Assembly (NCBI GenBank): GCA_913774845.1
Contig: CAJYJO010000013.1
Location: 210,441 to 274,440, forward strand
DNA from: an uncultured Microbacterium sp.
Lineage (GTDB): Bacteria > Actinomycetota > Actinomycetes > Actinomycetales > Microbacteriaceae
Length of the DNA: 64,000 bases
Direction: 5' to 3'
Under the pieces are notes generated by a model that was not told the origin of the DNA, did not search any database, and saw only the letters and a list, made by a program, of their open reading frames with translations. Shown piece by piece: positions 1 through 8,798 of this stretch; the first letter of the stretch is position 1; every line of letters begins with the position of its first letter. A program made the position numbers and the translations under genes.

Positions 1-98
1 GGGCCCTGGGCTCGAAAGGGCGAAACCTCCTGGCAGCGGGCGAGCTATGCGAATGTCGAGTGGTACACGTACGCCTTCCACACGGTGTGAGTCAGGCC

Positions 99-725
99 GT
101 GCAGAATAGGCGGCTGCTCGCAGCAGTGCTGGCCGGCATCGCCTGCATCGGCGCCCTCTCGGGGTGCGCCGATGCGGGCACAGCCCCGGAGGTGCCTCTG
201 GGTCAGGACACCTCGCCGAACGTCGGCACCGCGCCCCATTTCGACGGGCCCTGGTCCGACTGGTTCACGCGCATCTACGAGTCGAGCGACACCACGGAGC
301 CCCAGCGCGCGATCCTCGCTGACGGCGTGGTCACGGACGCCGAGTACGCCGGTCTTCGCGCCGCCTTCAAGACGTGTCTCGAGGATCTCGGCGTCTCCGT
401 AGAGCTCTACGCCGACGGAGGATACGCCGTGGAGGCCGACGGCGAGCTCACGGAGTCGCAGGTGACCGGGGACGCCGTGCCCGGGTGCGAGAAGAAGACC
501 GTCGGCGCTGTCGCGATGCTGTACGAACACATCCGGCGGAATCCCGAGGAGAGAGACGAGGCGGTCATCGTCGTCGATTGTTTCAAACGCAAGGGAATCG
601 TCTCCGACGCGTACACGGTCGCGCAGTACAACAAGGATGTCGCCGATCAGACGGGGCTGAACTGGTCCGCGATCGAGGTGCGGCGGTGCGCCCAGGATCC
701 TCTCGGCGTTCTCGACGCGCCGTGA
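99..725 (+). CDS. putative secreted lipoprotein, function unknown
   Basis: Predicted 208-residue lipoprotein. From the GTG at 99 the protein opens with a textbook lipoprotein signal: an RR n-region, a hydrophobic stretch and the lipobox LSGC, so the mature protein would be lipid-anchored outside the membrane. The frame stays open upstream and GTG at 60 or 87 would add 4-13 residues; 99 was preferred because it gives a standard signal peptide, but no clear Shine-Dalgarno sequence separates them. The mature part has four or more Cys (ETCLEDLGV, PGCEKKT, VDCFKRKG, RRCAQD), suggesting disulfides. It ends 16 bp before the peptidoglycan-binding export gene and is probably co-transcribed. I do not recognise a named family. 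Confidence 0.72.
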   Translation: MQNRRLLAAVLAGIACIGALSGCADAGTAPEVPLGQDTSPNVGTAPHFDGPWSDWFTRIYESSDTTEPQRAILADGVVTDAEYAGLRAAFKTCLEDLGVSVELYADGGYAVEADGELTESQVTGDAVPGCEKKTVGAVAMLYEHIRRNPEERDEAVIVVDCFKRKGIVSDAYTVAQYNKDVADQTGLNWSAIEVRRCAQDPLGVLDAP

Positions 726-741
726 ACCAGAGAAGGACAAG

Positions 742-1785
742 ATGACACGCCGTTCCCGCGAAGGGCGTCAGCGGACGATCATCCTCGGCAGCGCCCTCCT
801 GCTGTCGGTGTGCTGTGCTGCGATCGTCGGATGGTCGGTGGGGCGGATCGCCCTTCCCGCCGAACTGGAGCGTCCTGTCGCCATCGAGCGTTCCGGCGTC
901 AGCGTGGAGGAGTTCTCCGATCGGAGGACGGTCGACCTGAGCATCACCCTCGAGCCCAGCGCGAAGGTGACCTCCCCGTCCGGCGGGCTGCTCACCTCGA
1001 GCTCCTGCTCGCCGGATGCCGTCATCGAGCACGGCGGTTCGACGTTCGCCATCGACGGCACCCCGCTCGTCGACCTGGCAACGGCGCATCCCTTGTGGCG
1101 CACTCTCGAGGTCGGTGCGAAGGGCACCGATGTTCGCGAACTCCAGGAGTCGTTCGCGCTCCTCGGTTTCGAGGGGGCGATCGACGGGGTGATGGGTCCT
1201 CGCACGATCGCTTTCTTCAACGGCCTGCGACGTGCGGCGGTACCCGATGCGCCCCTTGTCGACGCGATCGCGCCGTCCAGCGTGGTGTGGCTGCCGAGCG
1301 ACGCCGTTACGGGCGGGACGTGCCTCTCGCACGTGGGCGCCGTGCTCCAACCGGGCGATGCTCTGGTCGAGCTGCCTCCTCGAATATCCGCGCTCCGACT
1401 GGGCACCATGCCGCGGACGCTCCCCGCCCGGCCGCGGGTCGTATCCGTCGACGGCGTCCCGGCTGGCATCGATGAGCAGGGGAACGTGGATCGACAGACG
1501 TGGGCGGCTCTCACATCGACGCCTTCCTTCCGGGCGTTCGTGGCGGACCCGAAGTCGGTGGCCTTCAAGGGAGAGGTGCAGTTGGTCGACCCGATCGAGA
1601 CCGTCCGAGTACCCCCGTCGGCGATCGTCGGAGCAAGTGGCGATCGAGGATGCGTCTGGGACGGCGACGTCGCCTACTCAGGCGACATCGTCAGCAGCCA
1701 GTTGGGGTACACCTTGATGACGTTCGACGACGACCTGCCCTCCGAGGTCGAGATCGCACCGGGCGCGGGGCGGACATGTCCCTGA
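742..1785 (+). CDS. peptidoglycan-binding, membrane-fusion-like export protein
   Basis: 347 residues. An N-terminal membrane anchor (about residues 13-35) is followed by an extracytoplasmic region. Residues about 117-155 form a PG_binding_1 repeat (VGAKGTDVRELQE, then AIDGVMGPRTIAFF). The following segment (SVVWLPSDAV...GDALVEL) resembles the barrel part of periplasmic adaptor proteins of ABC efflux systems. An AAGGA element lies just upstream of the ATG. The gene overlaps the next ATPase gene by 10 bp, and a permease follows, so it probably acts as the wall-spanning adaptor of a tripartite exporter. The substrate cannot be told from sequence; such cassettes often export peptides or macrolide-like molecules. 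Family assignment is good, role inferred. Confidence 0.8.
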   Translation: MTRRSREGRQRTIILGSALLLSVCCAAIVGWSVGRIALPAELERPVAIERSGVSVEEFSDRRTVDLSITLEPSAKVTSPSGGLLTSSSCSPDAVIEHGGSTFAIDGTPLVDLATAHPLWRTLEVGAKGTDVRELQESFALLGFEGAIDGVMGPRTIAFFNGLRRAAVPDAPLVDAIAPSSVVWLPSDAVTGGTCLSHVGAVLQPGDALVELPPRISALRLGTMPRTLPARPRVVSVDGVPAGIDEQGNVDRQTWAALTSTPSFRAFVADPKSVAFKGEVQLVDPIETVRVPPSAIVGASGDRGCVWDGDVAYSGDIVSSQLGYTLMTFDDDLPSEVEIAPGAGRTCP

Positions 1786-2381
1786 TCCTCGATGACGTCG
1801 GGCACGAGTACGAGTCGGGCCGGCGACTCTTCGCGGGGATCGACCTGACGCTGATCCCGGGACGCAGCTACGCGGTCGTGGGTCCGTCTGGGGCGGGGAA
1901 GAGCACCCTGCTGGGCGTGATGGCGGGCGATATCCAGCCCGCCCACGGGTGCGTCCGACGTCCAGACTCGTCGTCAGCCAACTGGGTGTTCCAGAACCCG
2001 CACGGGGTGGCGGGCAGGACCGCGCTCGATCATGTCGCCCTGCCGTTCCTGGCTCGAGGTCACGAACGGCCCGCAGCGGAGGAGGGGGCGATGAGTCTCC
2101 TCGAGGAGTTCGGTCTGGAGGCGGTCGCCGACGAAGCGTTCCGGTACTTGTCCGGCGGCGAGGCCCAGCGACTGATGCTCGCGCGTGCGATCGCCGCGGC
2201 ACCCGACCTGTTGTTCGTCGACGAGCCCACGGCCCAGCTCGATCTGCGAACCGCGCACACGGTCAATGAATCTCTTCGGAAGATGGCCGGTCGGGGGTGC
2301 ATCGTGGTCATCGCGACCCATGATGCCGGGACGCGGGATTCCTGCACCGACATCGTCGATCTGGCCGCCTTCCAGCCGTGA
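1776..2381 (+). CDS. ABC transporter ATP-binding protein (LolD/MacB type)
   Basis: 201-residue ATPase started at the ATG inside the tail of the adaptor gene. It has Walker A GPSGAGKST (about residue 33), a Q-loop region near FQNPHG, the signature LSGGEAQRLMLARAIA and Walker B LLFVDEPTAQLD, then the H-loop ATHD. Length is typical of LolD/SalX-like single-domain ATPases that pair with FtsX-type permeases. It overlaps the adaptor by 10 bp and the permease start by 4 bp (GTGA), so the three proteins are almost certainly made together. Confidence 0.93.
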   Translation: MSLILDDVGHEYESGRRLFAGIDLTLIPGRSYAVVGPSGAGKSTLLGVMAGDIQPAHGCVRRPDSSSANWVFQNPHGVAGRTALDHVALPFLARGHERPAAEEGAMSLLEEFGLEAVADEAFRYLSGGEAQRLMLARAIAAAPDLLFVDEPTAQLDLRTAHTVNESLRKMAGRGCIVVIATHDAGTRDSCTDIVDLAAFQP

Positions 2382-3469
2382 ACGACGTCGGATCCTCGAT
2401 CTCCGCGCGGTCGTTGCGTTCCGAAGCGAGGCGCAACCTCGAATCGGGAACCACGCGGGCACTCCTTCTCGGCATGGTGTGGTGCGTTCTGCTCTCCGGT
2501 CTGCTGGTGTGGAACGTCGCGGTGACGGCCGATCTTCTCCAGTCGGCGAGGGGGTATCAGGACGCGGGGGCATCGGTGACCGTCGTCGATGCCGCGGGGC
2601 GCATCGACGGGCAGCAGTGCGCCAGCCTGGCAGCGCTCCCAAATGTGCGCGGTGCGGGCGCGCTCCGCGCTGATCCGGCTCCTCTTACTCCCGCCGTCAC
2701 CCCGGGCGTCGAACTGCCGACTTTCGAAGCGACCCCCGGCCTCATCGGCATCCTGCTCCCCGACGCGCGCGAGCGGAACGGGATCTTCCTGTCCGATGCC
2801 GCGGCTGACGCCCTCGGTGCGGGCAGGACGCCGCTGGCGCTGGGGGACCGCTCCGTCGACGTCGCCGGCACGTTCCCCTACCCGGAAGACGGCCGTCGTC
2901 CCCTGTTGGGATACTCCGTCCTCCAGACCGTGCCCGATGCCGGAACCTTCGACCAGTGCTGGGTCAACGTGTGGCCGGAGTCGCCGCGCGTCGAGTCCAT
3001 CGCCGCCTCGGCTGTGGTCGTCGGCGAGGACACGGGGCAGGGGCCTCCCACCGTGGGTCAGTTGAACTCCTCGCTCGGACGCACCTTTGACGGGGAGGCG
3101 TCGTATCGGAACCGGGCGACGGCGTTCCTGCCGGGCGCGCTCGTCCTCGTCGGCGTCTCGCTGGGGTTCCTGGCCGTGCGCGTGCGAAGACTCGAACTCG
3201 CCGCAGCGCGGTTGATCGGCATCCGACCGTCCGATCAGGGCGTCATGCTCCTGGTGGAGACGGGAGCGTGGATTGTGGCGGCCTCGATCATCTCCCTCGT
3301 TGTCACCCTTGCGGTGTCGGTAGCGATGACGGGCGGGGTTCTTCCCTCGGCTCTCGAGTTCTCCGTCGTCGCGCTGCTGGCGGGCGGAACCGGCGTCGTC
3401 TGCGGGGTGCTCGAAGGAATCGCGTCGATCAGCTCTCGTCGAGCGCTTCAATACTTCCGGGACAGGTGA
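2378..3469 (+). CDS. FtsX/MacB-like ABC transporter permease
   Basis: 363 residues with a four-helix FtsX-type layout: one helix near residues 27-50, a large extracytoplasmic domain (about 55-250) containing two Cys, then three C-terminal helices (about 255-275, 290-320 and 330-350). The GTG start overlaps the ATPase stop. With the preceding ATPase and adaptor it forms a complete exporter of MacB topology. The extracytoplasmic domain would contact the peptidoglycan-binding adaptor. Substrate unknown. Confidence 0.82.
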   Translation: MNDVGSSISARSLRSEARRNLESGTTRALLLGMVWCVLLSGLLVWNVAVTADLLQSARGYQDAGASVTVVDAAGRIDGQQCASLAALPNVRGAGALRADPAPLTPAVTPGVELPTFEATPGLIGILLPDARERNGIFLSDAAADALGAGRTPLALGDRSVDVAGTFPYPEDGRRPLLGYSVLQTVPDAGTFDQCWVNVWPESPRVESIAASAVVVGEDTGQGPPTVGQLNSSLGRTFDGEASYRNRATAFLPGALVLVGVSLGFLAVRVRRLELAAARLIGIRPSDQGVMLLVETGAWIVAASIISLVVTLAVSVAMTGGVLPSALEFSVVALLAGGTGVVCGVLEGIASISSRRALQYFRDR

Positions 3470-3517
3470 CGCTTCGTTTCGCTGCGCGTGGAGTCAGCGT
3501 GCAAGAACTCGGGAGGG

Positions 3518-3590
3518 TGGGCCCCGTGGGGCTCGAACCCACGACCCGCGGATTAAAAGTCCGATGCTCTACCGACTGAGCTAGAGGCCC
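3518..3590 (-). tRNA. tRNA-Lys (anticodon TTT)
   Basis: On the minus strand a 73-nt cloverleaf folds: acceptor GGGCCTC with GGGGCCC (one G-U), D-arm AGCTCAGTCGGTAGAGC, anticodon loop CTTTTAA (anticodon TTT) and T-arm GTGGG-TTCGAGC-CCCAC. The CCA end is not encoded; the discriminator A is followed by CCC. Confidence 0.95.
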
Positions 3591-3650
3591 GTGACCACCA
3601 GCCTACCGGGCCGCGCGGAGCGGTTCGTGCAGGTGGCGGCAGAAAGGAGC

Positions 3651-3685
3651 GAGCGCCGGACCCCCTCGCCTGGGGTCCGGCGCTC
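3651..3685 (-). terminator. stem-loop terminator after the fasciclin gene
   Basis: Perfect 14-bp inverted repeat (GAGCGCCGGACCCC and its complement) with a 7-nt loop. It lies 60 bp past the stop of the minus-strand fasciclin gene. There is no long T-run, as is common in high-GC genomes. Confidence 0.7.
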
Positions 3686-3744
3686 GCCGTCATGGTCGGT
3701 CGATCATCGACCGATCGGTTGCGTGGAGTTCACGCACCGAGGAC

Positions 3745-4416
3745 TTACATCGGGGGCATCAGCACCGTGTCGATGAGGTACACGGTCGCGTTGGCGGTCT
3801 GGACGCCACCGCAGATGACCTTCGAGGAGCCGTTGACGGTGATCGAGTCGCCCGAGCCGGCGACCGTGACATCCTGGCCCTCGACCGTGGTGTGGGTGCC
3901 GTCGATCTTGTCCGGAGCGATCTGGCCGGGGACCACGTGGTACGTGAGGATCTTGGTCAGCAGGTCGCTGTCGGTCTTGAGCGTGTCGATGGTGCCCGAG
4001 TCGATCTTGGCGAACGCGTCGTCGACCGGAGCGAAGACGGTGAACTCGCCGCCGTTGAGAGTGTCGACGAGGTTCACGTTGGGGTTGAGCTGGCCGCTGA
4101 CCGCTGCGGTGAGCGTGGTGAGCAGCGGGTTGTTCGAGGCGGCGACGGCGACCGGGTCAGCGGCCATGCCCTCGACCGAGCCAGCGCCCGAGGGGACGGC
4201 GGCGGCGTAGTCCGAGCAGCCGGGGCCCACGAGGTTGGCGGCGGGGTTCATGGTGCTGGACGAGGCCGACATCGACGGCGACGCGGCCATCGAGGGGGCG
4301 GTGGTCTCCTCGGTCGAACCGCCGGCGGTCGAACCACCCGAACATGCGGTGAGAGCGAAGGCCGAACCCAGGACGAGGGCGAGACCGGCGACGACAGGCT
4401 TCTTGTTGGTGAGCAT
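3745..4416 (-). CDS. fasciclin (FAS1) domain lipoprotein, MPT83/MPT70-like
   Basis: 223 residues. The ATG follows a GGAGGA Shine-Dalgarno. A lipoprotein signal ends at LTAC (Cys25), followed by a Ser/Thr/Ala-rich linker and one FAS1 domain (about residues 85-220) with the typical blocks [14 protein letters not shown] and [13 protein letters not shown]1 domains are extracellular adhesion modules; the protein would sit on the outer face of the membrane. It is divergent from sigK-rskA, the same partnership as mpt83/mpt70 with sigK-rskA in Mycobacterium tuberculosis, so SigK control is likely. Confidence 0.92.
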   Translation of the reverse strand: MLTNKKPVVAGLALVLGSAFALTACSGGSTAGGSTEETTAPSMAASPSMSASSSTMNPAANLVGPGCSDYAAAVPSGAGSVEGMAADPVAVAASNNPLLTTLTAAVSGQLNPNVNLVDTLNGGEFTVFAPVDDAFAKIDSGTIDTLKTDSDLLTKILTYHVVPGQIAPDKIDGTHTTVEGQDVTVAGSGDSITVNGSSKVICGGVQTANATVYLIDTVLMPPM

Positions 4417-4604
4417 GACATTCCTCCGAAATCGTTCGGATCGCGGCTGCGACCCGTCAGGGACACCCCGGTGCGAGGGGCGGTTCGCCGTGGAGCGGCT
4501 TACACAGGGTCTTCGGGACCCCCTCGGGATCGGATTGCGAAATGTTGCTGATCAGGGGCTCGGATGGCATCCGGTCAAAGAAAAAGACCAGATCAAGACG
4601 GTGT

Positions 4605-4624
4605 AAATATTCCTGCGAATATTT
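4605..4624. promoter_or_regulatory. perfect AT-rich palindrome between fasciclin gene and sigK
   Basis: AAATATTC-CTGC-GAATATTT: two perfect 8-bp arms with a 4-nt spacer, inside the 324-bp divergent region 4417-4740, within a patch much more AT-rich than its surroundings (about 4570-4630). The right arm contains CGAAT, the -10 core I recall for mycobacterial SigK promoters. Apart from the Shine-Dalgarno boxes of the two flanking genes I see no other gene or RNA in this gap. It could be an operator or part of a promoter. Confidence 0.45.
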
Positions 4625-4740
4625 TTCGATCCGCTCGTGCGCCACGGCTGCGAGTGATCGGCGGGGTCGGAGATAACGGTTTGCTTGCGCTCTCCGCCTT
4701 CCTCGCGCGCGCACGCGAGGAAGGCAGGCGGAGGTAGGGA

Positions 4741-5343
4741 ATGATGGATGTCATGGTGATCGACGGCTTCGACCTCCCCGACGACGGGGCGGAGAACGTG
4801 GATCACGTGGGCGCCCTGCTCCAGCGCGTCGCCGGCGGTGACCGCGCCGCGTTCGCCGAGCTCTACGACACGCTGTCCGCGCGGGCGTTCGGACTGATCC
4901 TGCGCGTCCTCGTCGACCGCTCCCAGAGTGAAGAGGTCCTCCAGGAGGTCTTTCTCGAGATCTGGCAATCCGCTGAGCGCTTCACTCCGAACAGAGGTCA
5001 GGGAAGATCGTGGGTTCTCACGATCGCGCACCGACGAGCGGTGGACCGCGTGCGGTCGTCGCAGTCGAGCGTGGATCGGGATGTGCGTGCGGGATTCCGC
5101 GATATGGACGTCGCCTATGACGACGTCTCCGAAAAAGTAGAGCTCAAGATGGAAGGGCGGCGTGTCGTCGATGCACTGGCGACGCTTCCCGACGCCCAGA
5201 AGGAAGCGCTTACGCTGGCCTATTTCGGTGGGTACAGCCAAAGTGAGATCGCTACCCTCGTCGGGGCGCCGCTCGGTACGGTCAAGACCAGGATGCGCGA
5301 CGGACTGTCGCGACTGAGGATGGAAATGGGGGTGGACAAGTGA
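4741..5343 (+). CDS. sigK: ECF RNA polymerase sigma factor SigK
   Basis: 200 residues. Sigma-70 region 2 spans about residues 30-98 (RAAFAELYDTLSARAFGL to RAVDRVRSSQS), and region 4 about 142-192 with the helix-turn-helix GGYSQSEIATLVGAPLGTVK. The start follows GGAGG by 6 nt. The downstream anti-sigma gene begins inside its stop codon region (4-bp overlap), and a fasciclin lipoprotein gene is divergent. This neighbourhood supports the SigK assignment over other ECF groups. It should be held inactive by the membrane anti-sigma factor until that factor is cleaved. Confidence 0.88.
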   Translation: MMDVMVIDGFDLPDDGAENVDHVGALLQRVAGGDRAAFAELYDTLSARAFGLILRVLVDRSQSEEVLQEVFLEIWQSAERFTPNRGQGRSWVLTIAHRRAVDRVRSSQSSVDRDVRAGFRDMDVAYDDVSEKVELKMEGRRVVDALATLPDAQKEALTLAYFGGYSQSEIATLVGAPLGTVKTRMRDGLSRLRMEMGVDK

Positions 5344-6140
5344 ACGAGAGGGATTTCGCCGACCTCGCCGTCGGACATGCGCTCAACGCGCTATCCGAGG
5401 CAGATGAACGCGCGTACCAGGAGGCTCTGGCGGGTTATCCGCATTGGGACCACCACGTGCGGGATGCCGCGGACACCGCCTCGGCGATCAGCGCCTCCGT
5501 CGACCCCGTCGAACCGCCCCCGTCGATCCGTGCGTCGCTGCTGGCGCGCATCGTCGACCTTCCCCAGGCCGACTCCGTAACAGCCGGCGGACGTGACGAC
5601 GAGGACTATGCCGCCGCGGGCCCCGCTCCTTTCGAGCCGGCGCGCGAGGTCGTGCCGACTCGTGCGTCTGCGGCATCCGGATGGGGGGCGAAGCGCTGGT
5701 TCGCTCTCGCCGCCTCCTTCGCCGCGGTGCTCGTCCTCGGGTTCGGTGCGGTGACCGCCAGCCAGCTGTTCACGCCCCCGGCCGCCGTCGTGGCGCTGCA
5801 GGAGATCGAGAAGGCTCCCGACGCCCAGCAGGCCTCCGCGACGATGGCCGACGGCACTGTCGCGACCGCGCACTGGTCCCCCTCGACGGGACGCACCGTC
5901 ATCGTCGCCGACGGGATGCCGGAGCTCGCCGACGGCACGACGTACGAGCTCTGGTTCGTCCGTGACCAGACGCCGATCGCGGCCGGCACGTTCAAGCCGG
6001 GTCCCGATGGGAACGCGACGGCGGAACTCGTCGGCGAGATGCATGTCGGCGACGTCATCGCCGTCACCGTCGAACCCGACGGCGGCTCGCCCGACGGTAC
6101 GCCCAGCACTGCCCCGATCGTCGCCGTAGCCACCGCCTGA
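5340..6140 (+). CDS. rskA: anti-sigma-K factor RskA
   Basis: 266 residues. The cytoplasmic N-terminal part (about 1-115) would bind SigK, with a single membrane helix (WFALAASFAAVLVLGFGAV, about 119-140). The extracytoplasmic C-terminal domain has the RskA pattern (GTTYELWFVRDQTPIAAGTF, then VTVEPDGGSP). There is no HxxxCxxC zinc motif, as expected for RskA. It is a single-pass regulator whose proteolysis would free SigK. The GTG start overlaps sigK by 4 bp. Confidence 0.88.
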   Translation: MNERDFADLAVGHALNALSEADERAYQEALAGYPHWDHHVRDAADTASAISASVDPVEPPPSIRASLLARIVDLPQADSVTAGGRDDEDYAAAGPAPFEPAREVVPTRASAASGWGAKRWFALAASFAAVLVLGFGAVTASQLFTPPAAVVALQEIEKAPDAQQASATMADGTVATAHWSPSTGRTVIVADGMPELADGTTYELWFVRDQTPIAAGTFKPGPDGNATAELVGEMHVGDVIAVTVEPDGGSPDGTPSTAPIVAVATA

Positions 6141-6177
6141 GCCGGGGAGTGCGGCCCGTTCGTGCGGGCGCACGGCC

Positions 6178-6183
6178 TAGCCT
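6178..6183 (+). promoter_or_regulatory. -10 hexamer TAGCCT, leaderless start
   Basis: TAGCCT lies exactly 6 nt before the ATG at 6190, and no good Shine-Dalgarno is present, so transcription probably starts at the ATG. Confidence 0.5.
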
Positions 6184-6189
6184 GGAACG

Positions 6190-6828
6190 ATGAGCGATTC
6201 TTCTCGCGAGTTCCACAAGCCGGTCCGGCGTCCCGCCGAACTGTTCGACAGGTTGTTCTCGGCCGACGACCCGGCAGAGGTGTCGCGCGTCGCGCACAGC
6301 ACCGCTCACGCGCTGCTCTCGCGTGTTCGTGCAGACCCGAGCGCCGGGGTCGTGGAGCGGCTCGTGGCGTTCACCGACGATCACGGCATCGACGACATCG
6401 CCGAGCTGTGGTCGCGTTCACCCGCTCGATCCCTGCCGGGCTCGCTGTGGCGTCTCTACCTGTTGCAGTTGATGATCCACGACGACTCGGCCACGGCCGC
6501 CCTGCTGTACGAGCGCGGCCGTGTCGAGATGAGCACCGTCGATGCGATCGTCGCGGGCGCTCCCGCGCCCGCGGGACCCGAGGAGCTGGTGCAGCTGATC
6601 GACACGATCCTGCGCGGACTCTTCGAGGGAGATTTCGCCGTCGCGCTGGAACGCGCAGCGGCGTTCTGTCGCGTGCAGGCCGCCGGATCGACGCACCTGG
6701 CCGACGACTACGAGAACACAGAGTCGGAGCGGGCGTCAGCGCTCACGACCCGCGCCCTGCGCCTGGCCACCTACGCCGACGACCTCTCGGCATCCGCGGC
6801 TCTGTGGCGTCGAGACGCGCTGACCTGA
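6190..6828 (+). CDS. conserved hypothetical protein, all-helical
   Basis: 212 residues, soluble, with no signal peptide or membrane helix. It is rich in Ala, Leu, Arg and Glu and looks all-helical. I know it only as an actinobacterial hypothetical type. It follows rskA by 49 bp but has its own -10 hexamer 6 nt before the ATG, so it is probably independent. The 198-bp gap after it (6829-7026) shows no gene or convincing terminator. Confidence 0.7.
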   Translation: MSDSSREFHKPVRRPAELFDRLFSADDPAEVSRVAHSTAHALLSRVRADPSAGVVERLVAFTDDHGIDDIAELWSRSPARSLPGSLWRLYLLQLMIHDDSATAALLYERGRVEMSTVDAIVAGAPAPAGPEELVQLIDTILRGLFEGDFAVALERAAAFCRVQAAGSTHLADDYENTESERASALTTRALRLATYADDLSASAALWRRDALT

Positions 6829-7014
6829 CCCGCGTGAAGCGGAGAAGAAAAGTGCCGGACCGCAGAACGCCTCTCGGCGCAAGGCCGCTCATAGCGGCAG
6901 AAGATGGAGCCCGGGGTTACTGCGGCCCGGCTGTAGAAGTGTAACAAGCGACTCCGCAGGACATTCCCTCGGCCGACCCCGTTGACACGCCCCGGGCGTG
7001 TCGGCAACGCCGCG

Positions 7015-7020
7015 TAGGCT
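7015..7020 (+). promoter_or_regulatory. -10 hexamer TAGGCT, leaderless start of pabC
   Basis: TAGGCT lies 6 nt before the ATG at 7027. A TTGACA at 6982-6987 is too far (27 nt) to be its -35 element. Confidence 0.5.
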
Positions 7021-7026
7021 CGCTGC

Positions 7027-7911
7027 ATGGCTTGGCGTTTCGCTCTCGTGATCGACCCCGCGGCACCCGACGATCCGCACACCGACCTCGCCGCGTCGCT
7101 GCGCGTCATCGACCCGGCCGCGCCGGCCCTCGTGGTGGGCGAGCTCAGCGCGCAGCGCGGTGACGGCGTCTTCGAATCGCTCGGTGTCGTCGACGGGCAC
7201 GTGCAGGGGGTCGAGCCTCATCTCGCGCGGCTCGCCCGCTCGGCCGAGCTGTGCGACCTGCCCGCGCCGCACCTGGCGCAGTGGCGGGCCGCGATCACCC
7301 GCGTCGCGGCCGAGGCCGGACCGGGGGAGTCCGTCATGAAGCTCCTGTACAGCCGCGGCGTCGAGGGCGGTGCCACGCCGACGGCGTGGGTCACCCTCGC
7401 AACCGCCCCCGACAACGTCCGTGCACGGCGAGACGGCGTGCGCATCGTGACGCTGGACCGCGGATACGCCCTCGACGTCCCCGCGCGGGCGCCGTGGCTC
7501 CTGCTCGGCGCGAAGACGCTGTCGTACGCGGTCAACATGGCCGCGATCCGCGAGGCGCAGCGCCGCGGTGCCGACGACGCCGTGTTCGTCTCGAGTGACG
7601 GTTTCGTCCTGGAGGCGCCCACGGCATCCGTCCTCCTGCGGTTCGGCGACCGTTTCGTCACTCCGGCGCCGCACGCCGGCATCCTGCACGGGACGACCCA
7701 GCAGAGTGTGTTCGCGCACCTGGCGCGGCGCGGCTTCGAGACGGGCTATGAGACCGTACCGGTGGTCGACCTCGGTCGCGCGGATGCTGCCTGGCTGCTG
7801 TCGAGCGTGCGTCTGGCCGCGCCCGTGGCGGCGATCGACGGCGACGACCTGGCGATCGATCACGCCCTGACGGACGACCTCAACGCGTATCTGCTGAGCC
7901 CGCGCGACTGA
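7027..7911 (+). CDS. pabC: aminodeoxychorismate lyase (class IV aminotransferase fold)
   Basis: 294 residues of the fold-type IV PLP enzymes. The PLP lysine is Lys163 in LLLGAKTLSYAVNM. Other family motifs are GDGVFESLGVVDG, ALDVPARAPWL, VFVSSDGFVLEAPTASVLLRF and HAGILHGTTQQ. The role would be release of pyruvate from aminodeoxychorismate to give p-aminobenzoate for folate. D-amino acid or branched-chain aminotransferases share the fold, so substrate is inferred from overall resemblance. Confidence 0.85.
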   Translation: MAWRFALVIDPAAPDDPHTDLAASLRVIDPAAPALVVGELSAQRGDGVFESLGVVDGHVQGVEPHLARLARSAELCDLPAPHLAQWRAAITRVAAEAGPGESVMKLLYSRGVEGGATPTAWVTLATAPDNVRARRDGVRIVTLDRGYALDVPARAPWLLLGAKTLSYAVNMAAIREAQRRGADDAVFVSSDGFVLEAPTASVLLRFGDRFVTPAPHAGILHGTTQQSVFAHLARRGFETGYETVPVVDLGRADAAWLLSSVRLAAPVAAIDGDDLAIDHALTDDLNAYLLSPRD

Positions 7912-7961
7912 TCCGGGATGTCTCGCACGTTCGGACGGGGGGTCGCCGGCATCCGGGAACG

Positions 7962-7991
7962 CCGAAGGCCCCGCCGGAGCGGGGCCTTCGG
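7962..7991. terminator. bidirectional terminator between pabC and pstB
   Basis: A 13-bp perfect inverted repeat (CCGAAGGCCCCGC and its complement) with loop CGGA, lying between the convergent ends of pabC and pstB. Confidence 0.8.
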
Positions 7992-8000
7992 GTGGGCGGC

Positions 8001-8780
<780 letters not shown>

Positions 8781-8798
8781 GAGAGTGCCTTTCTGGGC

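Noticed and set aside
4562-4590. SigK promoter for the fasciclin gene (CCATCC on the minus strand at 4562-4567)
   Set aside because: The -35-like word is present, but no CGAAT follows at 16-17 nt, so the promoter cannot be placed.
6900-6960. Possible extra tRNA or structured RNA between 6829 and 7026
   Set aside because: No cloverleaf or stable consistent fold could be drawn; left as an unexplained gap.
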